NCBI RefSeq assembly: GCF_026213295.1
Contig: NC_079425.1
Span: 10,460,604-10,524,603 of the forward strand
Direction: 5' to 3'
DNA length: 64,000 nt
Origin: Gadus chalcogrammus
Taxonomy: Eukaryota; Chordata; Actinopteri; Gadiformes; Gadidae
Shown: piece after piece, positions 1 through 13,480 of the stretch
How positions within the stretch are numbered: position 1 is the first letter of the stretch
How the letters are laid out: every line of letters begins with the position of its first letter
Notes under the pieces: generated by a model
Seen by the model: only the letters and a program-made list of their open reading frames with translations
Told to the model about the DNA's origin: nothing
Databases searched by the model: none
Program-made: the position numbers and the translations under genes

Positions 1-1556
1 AAGCATGAGAGGAGAACACGAGAGTAAATGTAATATAATTTGACCGGTAAGGGAATTGAGGTTTGTTTATTTTACGTGCACAATAGATACTGTATTCAAC
101 CATTACTATTGCAATTAAGATACAGTACACACTTGCTAGACTAAATTATCCAATAATTCTCTGCAGACCTAATTAAATCCCCCCAAAAGACGACTCTCAA
201 TCACAGAGGACAATAAGCCATTGATAACAATACCCATATGTTTCCTATGCTCTAATATTGACTGGAATTCAACAAACAAAAACCCAACTTCTCCAAAGGG
301 GGACAAACAAGCCCCTTACAGAAAGGCGTATGTATAAACAATGCGTCATCCCCCGTTCTCTCCTGTGTCTAAACAGCATGATGTCCAAACACCGGAATTT
401 CGAGAATATGGATAAAGTCTACTAATTTTAATTTGACCCACTATAAACATTTCATGATTATTACAATGTGACTCAGAGCCATGTTATGGTTTAAAGTAAA
501 TCAAATGTAATGAGTGTTCTACAAATAACCGTAATACAGGAGGGTTATTCTGCAGTCATATTTTGGCATATGTTCGGTGGTATGAAGCTCTGTGTTGAAA
601 GACCTTGCCTATTGTACACACTGGCAGCGCGTTCCTGTACAGCTTACATGTCCAAACGCCCTCTGCACATCATTTTGTTCTCGGCAAAACCAACCTCCGC
701 TCAAAGAAGGCTCCTTCTACAGACAAAACATGATGGACTTAGACATACGACTTAAACCAGAACAGATGGCCTTAAAAGTAAAACACAGTAATTCAATCTG
801 GATAATGGGAAGCAAACCACAAACTGCTCCATTCTCCAACTTAGAAACTCAGATGAATTGCTTTTCTTGGCTTTGATGCTCAACTCCTCTATCATAGTGT
901 GTTTCTGTGTTCCCCATGCATATTATAAGACATTTAAAAGGGAAATAGTGTATATTTACCAGTCAGCGCTCACCATGCAGAGAGAGGCCATTAAGGCCCC
1001 GACAGAAGGGAAATGTGTTGTAATTGATTGTTACAAAAGATTACCCTTCTCAAGAAGCATCAAGCTATTGCAAAATTGCATTAGACGTCTAAAAGCACTG
1101 CGCTAAATAAGAACATTTCAGCATCACATATTCGCAGTGACATGCCATTCACAAACCAATTACCGCACTTTGTTGCTTTGTCCCACAGCCCAAGATACTC
1201 TCCATTGTTCAGTCTATGTGACTGCCATTGACTCAATCAAAAACATTGCTGTTGAACATGTCAATACGTCAAATACTAAAGGGGTCATCGTTTTGAGACA
1301 ATATTCTTTACAGATAAATTACCCCTCCAAAAGACAATTCAAAGAATGGGTTTAAATGTTATTCCTGTTGGTCCTGGATATGATACAGGGGGATAGAGTG
1401 CACACAGTACAGTAGGGGTGTTCCAGGGATACCGTTTTGGATCAAATAGCAAAACAAAATCAACATTATTTCAAAAGAATTCTGGGTAGAAAGTATTTTT
1501 TCTGCAGTTTCAGCCCAGCAAAGGCCAAACACTGTGTACGGCCAAACAATGTGTAT

Positions 1557-1688
<132 letters not shown>

Positions 1689-2409
1689 TGGAACTGATTT
1701 CATTTCATTTTCTTTGTGTATGTTTAGGAAAGGATCTCCTGTTACAGAAAGACTGTATTTCCTCATGAGGTTTCTCTAATTGCCCACTAGATGATCTGAA
1801 TATAGAATCCAACTTCACAAATAGAAATGCTCTCTATTCCACAACCAAATCACCGCTAGCTGGAAGGGCTCGGACACAGAAGTTGATTAAGGGAAAGTAA
1901 TGTATGTGGATGGAGGTGGATGGAGTTGGAGGGGCCCTAAACCGAGAATTCTCAAATGGCAGAAAATTGGCTTCCAAATAGAAGCAATATAGTCTGGACA
2001 TTTCTATTCAGCCTTTGGAAGAAATATATTAACCTTCTGGGCAACATGTTGAAACTTCCCACCCTTACCGTTGACAGGTTTTATGAGCTTAACGCACTTT
2101 GTGATGTATAGCATAATAATCCTATCTATGACTGCAGGGCCTTGCTCTTAATATCAACTGCCTATTGGATCAGGCAAAATTATTATAATGAGTCCAAATT
2201 TCCATACAACAGCAATATGTTTATTACAATGCACAAGTTATTATTGGCGAACTAACCATAAGTACCTGCTTCTTTTGTTTGGCTAAAATTGCATTTCAGT
2301 CCCAAACAGAATTAGTCAAACACAGAGACAGCTAAATGCAATAATAATGACATCAGAGTTATTGAAAAGGTTATCACAATGCACCCGCTGCTTTCTAATC
2401 ACTACCTTT

Positions 2410-2440
<31 letters not shown>

Positions 2441-2466
2441 CACACACACATGCTCACATACACACA

Positions 2467-2510
<44 letters not shown>

Positions 2511-2546
2511 CACACACACACACATGCATGCATGCATGCACGCACT
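2410..2546. repeat. Compound CA/CACG/CATG microsatellite
   Basis: Begins with CACG tetramers, continues as two CA blocks separated by a short ATGCTCACAT-like interruption, and ends in CATG tetramers before a final CACG. The compound structure suggests an old, repeatedly mutated CA array. Confidence 0.95.
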
Positions 2547-3900
2547 TCCTCAGATCACTCTCATTTCCTGCTCTTAGTTGGCTGAATGTTATACCGTGAC
2601 AACAAGCTTACATGCTAGAATGTGAAAAAGATTGGAACAAAATAAATGACGATATTACACCTTAAAATTCATTAGAAACACAATTATGTCATGATAATCC
2701 TGACACAAACGTAGCTTCTCTTTGTCATCTTACACAGGTGGATAATACCGATCTGGCCCAAAATGGCGTCATAAACAACCAAACCAAAGCCAAGACAATT
2801 ACACAGGTCCTCAGGGGATGTATCATAACCGACCGTTCCTCCAACAACATGCTAAAAGATTTTGTCAACTTTCAACCCCCGCATCCTGAAGATGAAAAAA
2901 CCCTATTCAACGCTTTCTTTTAAAGCCCGTGATATATCCAGTGATCCCTCTGAAGGTGACCACCTCCCTCTCAGATCCCTGCTCCCCAGTTCTCCACTGA
3001 AGACGGCTTCAGTGTGTCCTCCTCATCAGCTGATTATGCTATCTAGCGAGCCCAGCTGTCACCGTCCATTCAAACCATTGTTCAGACTCCGGCGTCACAC
3101 GGCTCTTCTTTTCATCCACCAACAACCTCCGTAATTGCCGTTTAGTAATCAACACCTGAACGTTTTTTTGCTGTTTTTACGCCCAGATGTAGTGAGATAA
3201 CGCTCATTTTAAGAGTAGTCACCGTGGTCTGTCTGCATGAGTCGTGTTTGATGCAAGCCTGAGATGAGTCCGGATGACAAACGTCTATACGCACGGCACC
3301 CTTTCAGTGTTGCCGTTTACAGGGAGGGAAGAAAACAGATGCCAAAATGTTTTTTGGTTGCCAAGACACGAACAGGAGGCTGGCAGCTACAAAGATTCAA
3401 TTATAAAAAAGTGCAGAAAATAATTAGAAAAATAATAGCACTTGAAAAAAACGGCCCCTCCAGAAATTGCGTATAACAATAAATCTGTTAATTAGCTCAT
3501 TAATATTCAATTGGGGTCAGTGGACTTAATGGAACCTTTTTCATGGGCCAAGGAAATGTTTAACACTCAGTTTTCCCCCTGCCTGTTCTTATTATCGACC
3601 ATGCGCAGGCGAGCCTTATCAGCCCTCCAGATGGCGAGGAACAATGCAGCAGCATTATCGTGCCACAGCAGCGTGTGAGCCTTGTAGCCGGTGTGTGTGC
3701 CTGGGACAGTGAAGTATAGATACCGAGCATTTAGTGTAATTGATATGTGGTGTATATCGTATTGTTTAGGCCTGTTTGTTTGCTCCACTGGTATTCAAGG
3801 CGAAAGGAGAGGCGAAGATTGATTTTCACCGCAGCCTTTCCTGCTCTCGCCACAGGTCACAGATAACTTGTCAAGGCAGGGCTGTTGTTGTTGGGGTTTT

Positions 3901-3940
3901 TTTTGCGGAAGGTGGGGGGGTTGGGGGGAGGGGGGGGGGT
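3901..3940. repeat. G-run cluster
   Basis: Three close runs of six to nine G on the + strand follow a short T run. C-rich stretches near 4112-4145 put G-runs on the other strand. The + strand runs could fold as a G-quadruplex. Confidence 0.75.
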
Positions 3941-5062
3941 GCAAAATGCATCAAGGCTAAACTCTCTCAGGCATTCTGGAGGATAGGGCAGTTTCATCTC
4001 TGCAAACATGAGCCCTATGTCTGTCATTACCTTGCGCTGTGAGAGGGATGTTTTATTCAACAAGTGCACAGGGATGGTGGGATGTCCGAGGAGCAAAGCC
4101 TTCTGCATGTCTCCCCCCGTAAGCCCCCCCCCCCTACGCCCCCCACCACCCGCTCAAAGTGATCCCAGATAATGCATTTTATTGTCGATGTTAGGAAGGT
4201 TTTTTTTTGGGGTTGAAAAATGGAACCCATCAAAAACGGCGATTCTACGATCTGATGTCTACTGCCGAGTTTATCTTGTACAACAACTTGTGCAGCTTAT
4301 GCTTATGATAAATTTCAAATGTTTACTTGACTTCTTTTATATTTAAAGCACAAGTGACAGATTCTAAAAGGAAATAAATGTTGACATGCAGTCATGCACC
4401 TTATTTTCACTTGCTTCTGTTGCACCCCTAAATAGAGGGATATGTTACCAATATGTGCTGAGGAGGGCCGGTAACACCTCAGACAGTATCACATGATTTG
4501 AATCCATTTCACCATGTGACATGAACCTGTTATCAGGGAGCAATTTAATACAGAATCACTTGGACTAGGGTCTGGGTCAAAGACTTTGGTGAAGACAAAT
4601 TTAATTAGCGGTCGGAGTGAGATAAATGCCAAATTGTCACTATGGTGACATTTGAAACCTAACCCTGATGTATACATAGCCTTTGATGGGATCTATTTAT
4701 CTATGTAATCACGAGAACAACAAGACACATGCCGGCAAGGATTTAACAGTTGAGCGACTTGCAGAGCAAGGTAAATACAGCAATCAAAACAATCTTCATT
4801 CGCTTACAATCACATATTAAATTAATGTCACTCAGGAATATTCTCTGTAATAATATTTTTCATTTTCCCCAGACAATATTATTAACAATTAACATGCTTC
4901 AATTCAGGAGATGAACCATGACATCGTCATTTTCCATTTACATGTAGCTAAAGGTTGCCCTCGGAAGGCTAGCATTTCTGTCTTGGCTATGGCAAAAAGT
5001 TCTGTCGATCTTTCTGCATCTTTTGTCATTCGGTGTAGGGAATGTATCTTGAATGGCTTATT

Positions 5063-5345
5063 TTAAAGGGGTAGGAGCTAAAATTGACTGGCACTTGGTG
5101 GAACGGACTGTGCAGAAAGAGAATACAATTTTCATAATGTCAATTGTATATATGTTTAAAAAACGTGTATAATCCCATGAAAATTACAATCATTGTGTTT
5201 TTGTTACCTTAGAAGGAGCCCGTTATATCTACGTAGGCCCGGGTCCTCCTCAACAGAGCCCGTCATTTTGCACTGCCATGTTTCTACAGTAGCTCGGAAC
5301 GGACAAAACGGCTCTAGATAGTTTTTGTCTCTTCTTGTCATGAAT
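5063..5345 (-). mobile_element. Fragment of a teleost non-autonomous DNA transposon
   Basis: The segment starts TTAAAGGGGTAGGAG and contains the block around GTTACCTTAGAA ... TATATCTACGTAGG ... GGGTCCTC ... CCATGTTTCTACAGTAG. The reverse complement of that block occurs in the copy at 37936-38485 inside tub intron 1. From memory this is a widespread fish repeat of the AAAGGTGTAGTGTGTAGGA type. Here it is in reverse orientation, diverged, and lacks a clear second end. Confidence 0.6.
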
Positions 5346-6288
5346 TGTGTATGTCTTCTGAGATTTTATCTGCTATTATTGTTTGCATTTTAGTTTATAG
5401 ACTGCATTCTCAAGGTAATGGGGGGATCTTTTCAAATAGTTAGAGATTGGGTGGACAATCTACTCATGTAATGTCCATGCCACACCTTGACGATTTGGAA
5501 AACCTAAGCCGTCGAAGAATTCTGTGCATGCTCAAAGTTTTTTGACTAATGCAACGTCTGGGAGCTTGTGGTTGATAAGCTCTGTATACGCGGGCCATAA
5601 GTTATGGGTGAATTAGGCTATCATGCTCGCAGGTTACTTGTAGGTTACTTATAAGTTGCATACGTCAAGATACGTAAAGTCCAAGAGGATGTTGTTGTTG
5701 TGGATGAGATCGCACATGAGCTGCTCGTCAGCGACATCCAGGCAAAACGGCGTCTTCTGGGCCCTCTTCTTCTTGGCAAGGGTTACTAGAGAGGAGATAC
5801 TCCTCGGCTACTGAGGCCACTGACAATGCAAGGGATGCATGGGAGTCGTCGGAGCAACCACGGGAAAGAGAAGGCGAGAGCGAGGGCACTTGGTCAGGGG
5901 CAGGGGCAACGGCTGCATCTTCTCCAGGGGGTAAATGGTGAATGTGAGGGTATGGGCGTAGGTGAGCTTCCACGTCCACGCCTATGGCCACGGTTAACAG
6001 GGTCGTTCGGAGTTTACTTGACCATGTTGACAGCGCAAGGTCTACTGCGGTAATGATTTGAACCAGCTTTTATACACCATTAGTGAAACGGGGCCAGACT
6101 CTATGCATACTATCGTTAGACTATCGTTGGGCTTAAGTCGCGCACGCTGGCAACATGCTCAGCGATTTTCATTACTTTATTAAATGGTGTATCATATCAC
6201 GATATTTAAATAATCACAATTCATATCACATCGGAACTCTGAATACTCTATCTCTGTCCCTACAGTACAGTCTGGATTTATGAATTGC

Positions 6289-6312
6289 AAAAAAAAAAAA
6301 AAAAAAAAAAAA
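6289..6312. repeat. Poly(A) run
   Basis: About 24 consecutive A. It could be a retroelement tail, but I see no recognisable element body immediately 5' of it. Confidence 0.8.
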
Positions 6313-6940
6313 GCGCACCTGGAAAGCACTGCTGCCCTGCAAGCAGTCCAGGATGTACTCATGTACCACTGGTGAACAGCAAGGTTTACTACATTTCGCA
6401 ACTAATTATCAAAGAAGCAAAGGAGGCCTGACTGGTGGTTGCACAGTGTGACTTATTGAACACCTTTGTTTGAACTGCACACTTTTTGGTCTACTAAAAC
6501 AGTTGCAAAATGGAGGTGAACTTTACATTTGTTTATCTTTCAAAATCGCAATAGTTTCAATTAATAAATGCAGAAAAAGATACAGCGAGGGATTGAGGTA
6601 CTACATAATATAACTTCACGTCGTCTACTGAATAAAAAAGAAAGGAGTGGTATGTGCTGAGTGAGCTCTGACTGGCCACATGCCGAGAGGTGATCCCAAA
6701 CCATGCGCTTTCAAACTGGCAGCTTGAGAAGCCAGGTGTCATGGATAATTCCTGGTCAGGTGTCTCAATCCCTCTCTACCTCTCTACCCCCCCCCTTTCT
6801 CTTCCCTCCGGGCTAAGCTTCCCCTCGGCCTGACAGCAGAGCCTCCATCGTCATAGTGATGACCGCACCCAAACCCCTGCTCAGGCACGAGGACTGAAGG
6901 GAAGCCACTACACCTAGGCTCCAAACAGAATGGGTGAGGG

Positions 6941-7062
<122 letters not shown>

Positions 7063-8439
7063 AGGTGGGGGGGACACTCCCTGCTGAGTGCAATTGGGAT
7101 TTGGGAAAGTTAAACACTTCTCAAGCGCAAAGAAAATTCCAGCCTGGGCAGCAGAGAGGGGATTCTCTCCACAGGCCTCCGCGCTCACCTGATCAGCAGG
7201 TCAGCCTCATCACCGTCCTCCACCTCCACCTCCACCTCCACCTCGGCTGGCCTCATCCCGAGGAATGGCTCATCTCACTCGTTCACTTGAAATGCTGCTG
7301 CTGTCAACTGTTTTGGCGGCCGTCCTTGACACTGAAATGGTGCAGAAGAGTTCATATTTTGAGAAAGGAAATGCCACACATGGAGGGAAAGATAGGTAAA
7401 ACGAGAGTGTATCTACAATATATATGTGCTTTATATTCATTTTAATATATTCACACCACTTCATTGTTAGATACTTGCGCCTGATTGGTCGATAGCGTTT
7501 GCATGGTGTGCATCAATAACGGGATAGCTTTGCCTTTCAACAGTTCCGAATCGATTCGGTAAGAAGCCAACATTAAATACAACTCAAATACAACTATCGA
7601 CCACATGTTTCCTTGACAACGAATACAAAAACAACATACTCAAAGCGCCGCAGAAGACTATTTTTATTCAGGCTGATTAAGTCGATAGTAAACCACTGTG
7701 ACATTATAGATAAAGTAAAATAATTTCTTATCATTGTTTTGAGGTTTTCCAAAATATACTGTATGCACCGTTACAGCAACTATGTACTATAGACTATTAA
7801 CATGCTTCATCCATCGGTATAACAATATTTAGTACATCAATAGTACATGCTGTACTATATTCACTTATTCAAACTTCCATTTTGTTTTATTTACGTTGCA
7901 TTGCATTGTGTGTCATGACCTGCATCGTTCATCATGTCACCCTTTGTGATGAGATGTTTTACTGCCAGACCTGCAGACCTTCTACAGTATCATATCTATT
8001 TACACCACAAGGGCCCGGTGTCGCCTGAATAATCATCCATTCATTGGTTTGTAGCCCAATACAATAACAACAGTTCTGCTAGCGTAGGCCTATGTCCAGT
8101 GTTGACCACCAACGGTCAACAGAAGCACAGTGAGAGAGAAACTATTTTTATGCCAAATCCATTGGGCACCAACGGATGGTCACAGAACTAACATAGTGAT
8201 TTTGGAGATCTACATGAAAGGTTAGACGGGCCAACTCCAAGTTCACCAGGTGGAAGAGCTTTCCATTCCATTTTCCCCACATCAGCCAGGTCGATGTTGA
8301 GGGAGGTTGACTCTTTAAATACAGCTCAGACACTTCTTCCTCTCCTCTTGTTGTCCTAGTTGAATAAAACGTTGCTTTCCTGCCACCAATATCTCCCAGC
8401 TCTAGCTGTAGCGATGGACCAGAAGATGGGTTAGAACCC

Positions 8440-8497
8440 AACTGTGGCTGATCTTATCAGCCACAGTTTGCATAAGACCTGTGGGTCTTATGCAAAC
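8440..8497. repeat. Two adjacent perfect hairpins
   Basis: Hairpin 1 pairs 8440-8452 with 8456-8468 (13 bp, 3-nt loop). Hairpin 2 pairs 8466-8479 with 8484-8497 (14 bp, 4-nt loop). The two share a few bases around 8466-8468, so only one can form fully at a time. No transposon ends or gene were recognised around them. Confidence 0.9.
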
Positions 8498-9299
8498 CCA
8501 ATTGCCACAACAAAATGAGCTGTGTTTGCAAGAACAAGACAAGCACATTTAGTTCAAACAATGCAGCATGGCTTCCAAGCGCCTGCTAGCCACTCCCCAA
8601 CCCCCCTGCAACCCCCGAGCCCCTTGGGGTCAACAGACCTTCCTTCATGTTCAAAGATAATCAGTTAATCCAAAAATGTGCAAGAGCATGAGGCGACAGG
8701 AGAGGGACGAGCGAGGCCAAACATACGAGGGAACAGCGAGGGATGGCTGGCTGTATTTGTTCATTGGCTTTCATATTAATCCGTTTGGAACGCTGTATTT
8801 TTCTGCTATTTTTCCGGGGACGTGTAAATGTTTTAGAGACGTTAAACAGGAGATGACATTTTCAATGGATAGCATGTAGAAGTATTAATTGTAAGGGCCA
8901 TTATTTGGTGTCCATGAGGCTGAATCAGCTTAGCCACTCCATTCCGCCATTTGCATACAAAATGCTTTATTTTGGCAATCAATGAAAGTGCTCCACTGTA
9001 TGTGTGGCTTATCACATGCTTGCAGGAAATGGATTCCTTAGCCATCTCGTTAAATTCTGTTGATGCAGAACAATTTGAAACATGGCACAGGCTGCAATGA
9101 CATTTAAGGAGGCCTTGGCTTAATTATATTTTGCAAACATTTGGGGCTGTTTGTCTTCAGGGATAGAGTGGCTCCACTATAAAGTTAACTTGTTAATAAT
9201 TCAGAGAGCATGTCTTTTTGCTGAGCACCAATCATTATCTCCTATTAGTGTTAGTTAAGGGCATTAAAGGTGGCTGAAACACACAGGGGGGACATGCAG

Positions 9300-9372
9300 G
9301 TGTGTGTGTGTGTGTGTGTGCGTGTGCGTGCGTGCGTGCGTGCGTGTGTGTGTGCGTGTGTGTGTGTGTGTG
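9300..9372. repeat. GT/GTGC compound microsatellite
   Basis: TG units interrupted by a block of GTGC tetramers, the same compound class as the arrays at 2410 and 40348. Confidence 0.95.
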
Positions 9373-12365
9373 CTGAAATGGTAAAGATTTGCTTGGCCGA
9401 GTATAATAAACTCTCTTCTGAACAGAGTTGGTCAAACCATCTTTCAAATGAACGTAAATAATCGATAGGAGAGCAGGCGCACAAACATATGAAGGGATTA
9501 CAATGGCAGCCTACTATGTGTGGAACCAACCCAGTCTCCCCCAATCCATCCAAACACAAAGACATGACACTTTCAAACAGTGTGCCATATGCAAGGAACT
9601 TTATTTCTCTAGACTGCAACGGTTTGAGTCCATGAACATTATTTTTGTTTGCACACAAAACATGGACACAATTTTAACACATGGTGGCATGGTAGTGGTC
9701 CAATCTACATATTTAGTTTTATTTTGATTGAATTTGGACTTTCTTCTTCTAATTCTATTTCTAAAATGTGACACTTTATGTGTTAATGGACGAAAACATT
9801 ATATTAATGTAACCATTGAATTCTATCGTGTTAACGTTTATAACCAAATATGTTGAACTTGTGTACAACAAACACAACAGAATTATTCATAGTGTGGGTT
9901 TTTTGGTTGCATAGCTCTAAAGATAGCAGGAAATTCAAATGTGATCCCATGGTGATTTGTTAGCAGTGTATTATTCAGAGCCTTGTGAGGACTGTTCCAG
10001 CCATGCTAATAAATAAATGTGTGGTCTGACAACCAGAGCAGTAAAAGACACTCAAGGTCTGGCCTATATTGTAAAGCATGCTTAGACTCCATTAATCCAC
10101 CTCATTCACTTTTCACAACTGTCTTTGTTCTATGAATATAAAAACCCGGGAAATTGTAACCGTGTGTGTCCTTCACGACACTCATGCATCACCCATCAAT
10201 ATCGAATAAAATAAAAAATTATCCATCTCAAAAATATATGAGTGCTTTGATTTAATATACTGTCATCACAATAAGCCCTTACCCTAACACTCGACATGCA
10301 ATTTGGAAGTAAATTGAATGATTTAGACAGCGGCAGACAGAGGTGGTTGGGAAAAGAACCCAGGTCTTATTGTGAAATGGGTTTGCTGCTGTTGTGTAAG
10401 GTGACATTCTGCAACAAATCACTTGCATGAACAGAGAGAGAGAGGGGGAAAAAAAACAATCTATTTTGCTAAAAAGTAATTTTCTTCAGAGAATGTGCGT
10501 TGATTTCCATGTGCGTGAATCTATTCCTCAGTCAACATTGGAATGCATGAACATTTCAGCAAAGTAAATGTTTTATTTCTCTCTGCGTATAATAAGAAAT
10601 CTTACATTGATATTTATATTGCACCCCAAGAAAAACACAGGCACGCTATTATGAGCACCGAGGCTTTGCCTCCCAGGGCGCTAGGCGCTACCTTCGCAGC
10701 CGCGCGGCACAGAGAACTTCTGCAGGGGCAGACTGTTGTATTTTAATTGTGTCTAATGAAGAATAATTAACTAATTAAAGGCTTGATAAGCGAGAGGCAC
10801 AGTAAACAAATAGAGGACATGGGCTGCTAACAATTTGCTTGTCTGTGCACAGGATGGGCGGTGGGGCTCTCACACATATAGCTCTGCAGTAGGCAGGAGA
10901 AGTGCACCGGGGCAACGGCCCGAAAAGAAGTAGGCCAACTGTTCTCTCTGTTTTTGTTCACTTCAACCGCTTTTCCATATGCTTGTGAATATGCATGTGG
11001 TCAGATTCAAAATGAAATACTTCCCAGCTGGATTTTGGGAAAAGAGAGTGCACTGTGATATGTTCACCACAGACATTAGCAGGTCCTATTTTTTGAGTAA
11101 TTGCACAGCTTGAAATGTACTGAGGGGTTTTCATGAAAGCGATTAAAGTCTTATTTTAACAATGTTACAATTATGGGGGGAATATGGAAATACATTTGAG
11201 TCGGGTCACAGTTGAATTGACTGGAATAATAGAAAGTGGAGAGAACAGAGGAAAAAGGAGAAGGAAGACATTGTTGGGTCTAAATTATTTCCCGAACAGC
11301 AATGTGTTTGGGGAAGGAATCTCTATAAATGAAATCTCCCCCACTCACAATGTCTAATATACTGCAGCATGTCAAATGGCGTGTCACTTTGAAGTCCTGC
11401 ATTGTGCCAAAATTTCCCTAACAGCCAGTTGTTAGGGAACAGTGCTATCAGCTTTACACATACAGCAAGTATAATCTCTTTTGGCATCATATGCTGGTTG
11501 GCACTGATAATCTATAATCCATTCTTCCAGAGATGGTACACAAACACATATTTGTTTCCTAGGATTAAAAGCTTATGAAGGGTGTATGGCATCGGCAATA
11601 AGTTATCATTGTGCCAGCTATTACAAACTACTGTGGATATAGAGATTTATAGCCCAACCCAAAAGGCTAATGCCAACCACAGGTGTTTATAACGTCCTGG
11701 GCACTACAATTTTAAATCGGATCACAGTTTAAAATATTATCAAATTCTAGTTTTTTTTTATCACATTTTTATCATTTAGCTAACTGTGACGGCTATCCCA
11801 TTTACAGCACATCAGTAATTATAAAACACAGTTGACACCAGCCACACTCCATTAAGAATACACACATATTTGTATCATTCATCAACTTGGTTGATTTATA
11901 AAACAACATATTCAGGGACCTTCTCTCAGTTTAATATAGCATTGATTTTCATGTGTTAATGATACGCTTGTTAGTTATTTTTCTTAAATGTTCACCTCTG
12001 CTTACAGCACCGGATTCCTGGTTCACCTGCCAAAGGGGAAGGGCATCTATAGGCACCACTCCAACACCTGAAGAGGGATTGGGGTACACCAAATCTGAGG
12101 AAAGGGAGGGAGTTTTAACCAGGTGTAGCCTTCGCAGCTAGGTATTCTGTCGTTTGCAGTCCTCCCGTTTATGTTTGTGTTGGTATAAAGATCCTGTTTC
12201 TAGGTTTCAGTCTCAACACTTTTTCATAGTAAGGCCTATTTTGTTCATCTTAAATTCCAGCTGGATGGGCCAAAGTATTGTTTCACTTTTGTAGCCAAGA
12301 CTTTGTAGGTTTACCATCCGTTTTGGGAAATAAATCCTTATTTACCTGGGTTCTTGTACCTAACT

Positions 12366-12755
12366 AGCCTGGGGACCAGAAAAACCTGCGAGCTCATGTA
12401 TTATTTGCTCTGGCATATGCTTCTGCCCCCCCCTTTCGTTCACACAGTAATCCAGCAGATCTGGTCTGGTTCGGACCAATCACAACTGGTTATCTAATAT
12501 GGGGCATGTATGATAGGATGACCTTACAGGAGAGTGCACTATGGAGCTCTGTTGAGGTCTTTCATAAAAAAGAAAGAGATGGCTGCCGCTTATGTGTCAC
12601 ACTTTTAGCCGCCCTGATTCGTTGTCGCTGTAACCAATGTGTCCAGGGGCTTTTTGGTCTGTGTCCATTGAAAACACCCCTTGGAAATCGAAAATGAACT
12701 GAGGCTCCAGACTAATATGCATTCGTGAAATGGTCTGGCTATGTTAGGCTAGGAA
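12366..12755. mobile_element. Probable DNA transposon remnant
   Basis: The left edge reads AGCCTGGGGACCAG. The right edge reads CATTCGTGAAATGGTCTGGC followed by TATGTTAGGCTAG, so the outer few bases (CTAGCCT) are inverted repeats. The right-end sequence resembles a terminal motif I associate with dispersed fish elements. No clean target duplication is visible, so the class is undetermined. Confidence 0.4.
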
Positions 12756-13394
12756 CTAACAGCTTGGTTCCCTCACTAACATAAATCAATCTAATCAAGG
12801 GGATCAAGTTTAAAAAGTAATTTGCATGCTATTAAATAATGTATGACATGCAATATAAAGCATGGCATGAAACAACATGTATCAAAGGTGTATTTGCTAA
12901 ATACTACACCTCATTAAAGGGAAATGTCACTTAAAATAGGGAGCTAAAGCATTGCAACAGATCACTATATCTGATCAATCTGTTTTCATGGTTGGCCAAC
13001 AGAACCTTGCAAATATCTTAGTAGGGACAGGTCGATAAAAAAAAGTATAGATGTTATATCGATGTTTTGGTAAAATGACTATGTATAAGCTACTGATAAA
13101 TGATGTACCATGATGTATGAACATTCCCATTTTCTGTGTGTACATTTTATTGAAGACATCTTTAATCTACATCTGAACCTTGAATTAAGTGTTCACCCGC
13201 ACACACTTCCTCGACAAGGTTCATGGCGAAAATAATACATTTTTCAAATGGTGTTCAAAACATTTCCGACCAAGGATTGTGTTCAGCATAATACACAACC
13301 AGGGTCAAAGCCCTTTGTAAAGAGGTCTTCAGGAAAAGTGAACATGGATTGAAGTTGGGAAACTAACATTTAACATTCTTTGTGGACATGGTGT

Positions 13395-13480
13395 CTATCT
13401 TGGCCAGGTCTCTCTAGTAAAAGAGACTTTAATCTCAATGAGACTAACCTGGTTAAATAAAGGATACATATATATATATA
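13395..13480 (+). mobile_element. LINE/SINE-type 3' tail
   Basis: The string CTTGGCCAGGTCTCTCTAG, AAAGAGACTTTAATCTCAATGAG and CCTGGTTAAATAAAGG is a familiar 3' end of dispersed fish retroposons. It ends in a short TA microsatellite (13462-13480). Only the tail is present. A related TTGGCCAGGTC motif recurs near 28081. Confidence 0.55.

Noticed and set aside
5640..6053. Coding-looking frames on both strands (for example AKKKRAQKTPFCLDVADEQL on -)
   Set aside because: Interrupted, unrecognised, and beside a transposon fragment; may be a decayed transposon gene but cannot be supported.
8148..8441. 97-codon - strand frame
   Set aside because: No recognised family and no splice or promoter context.
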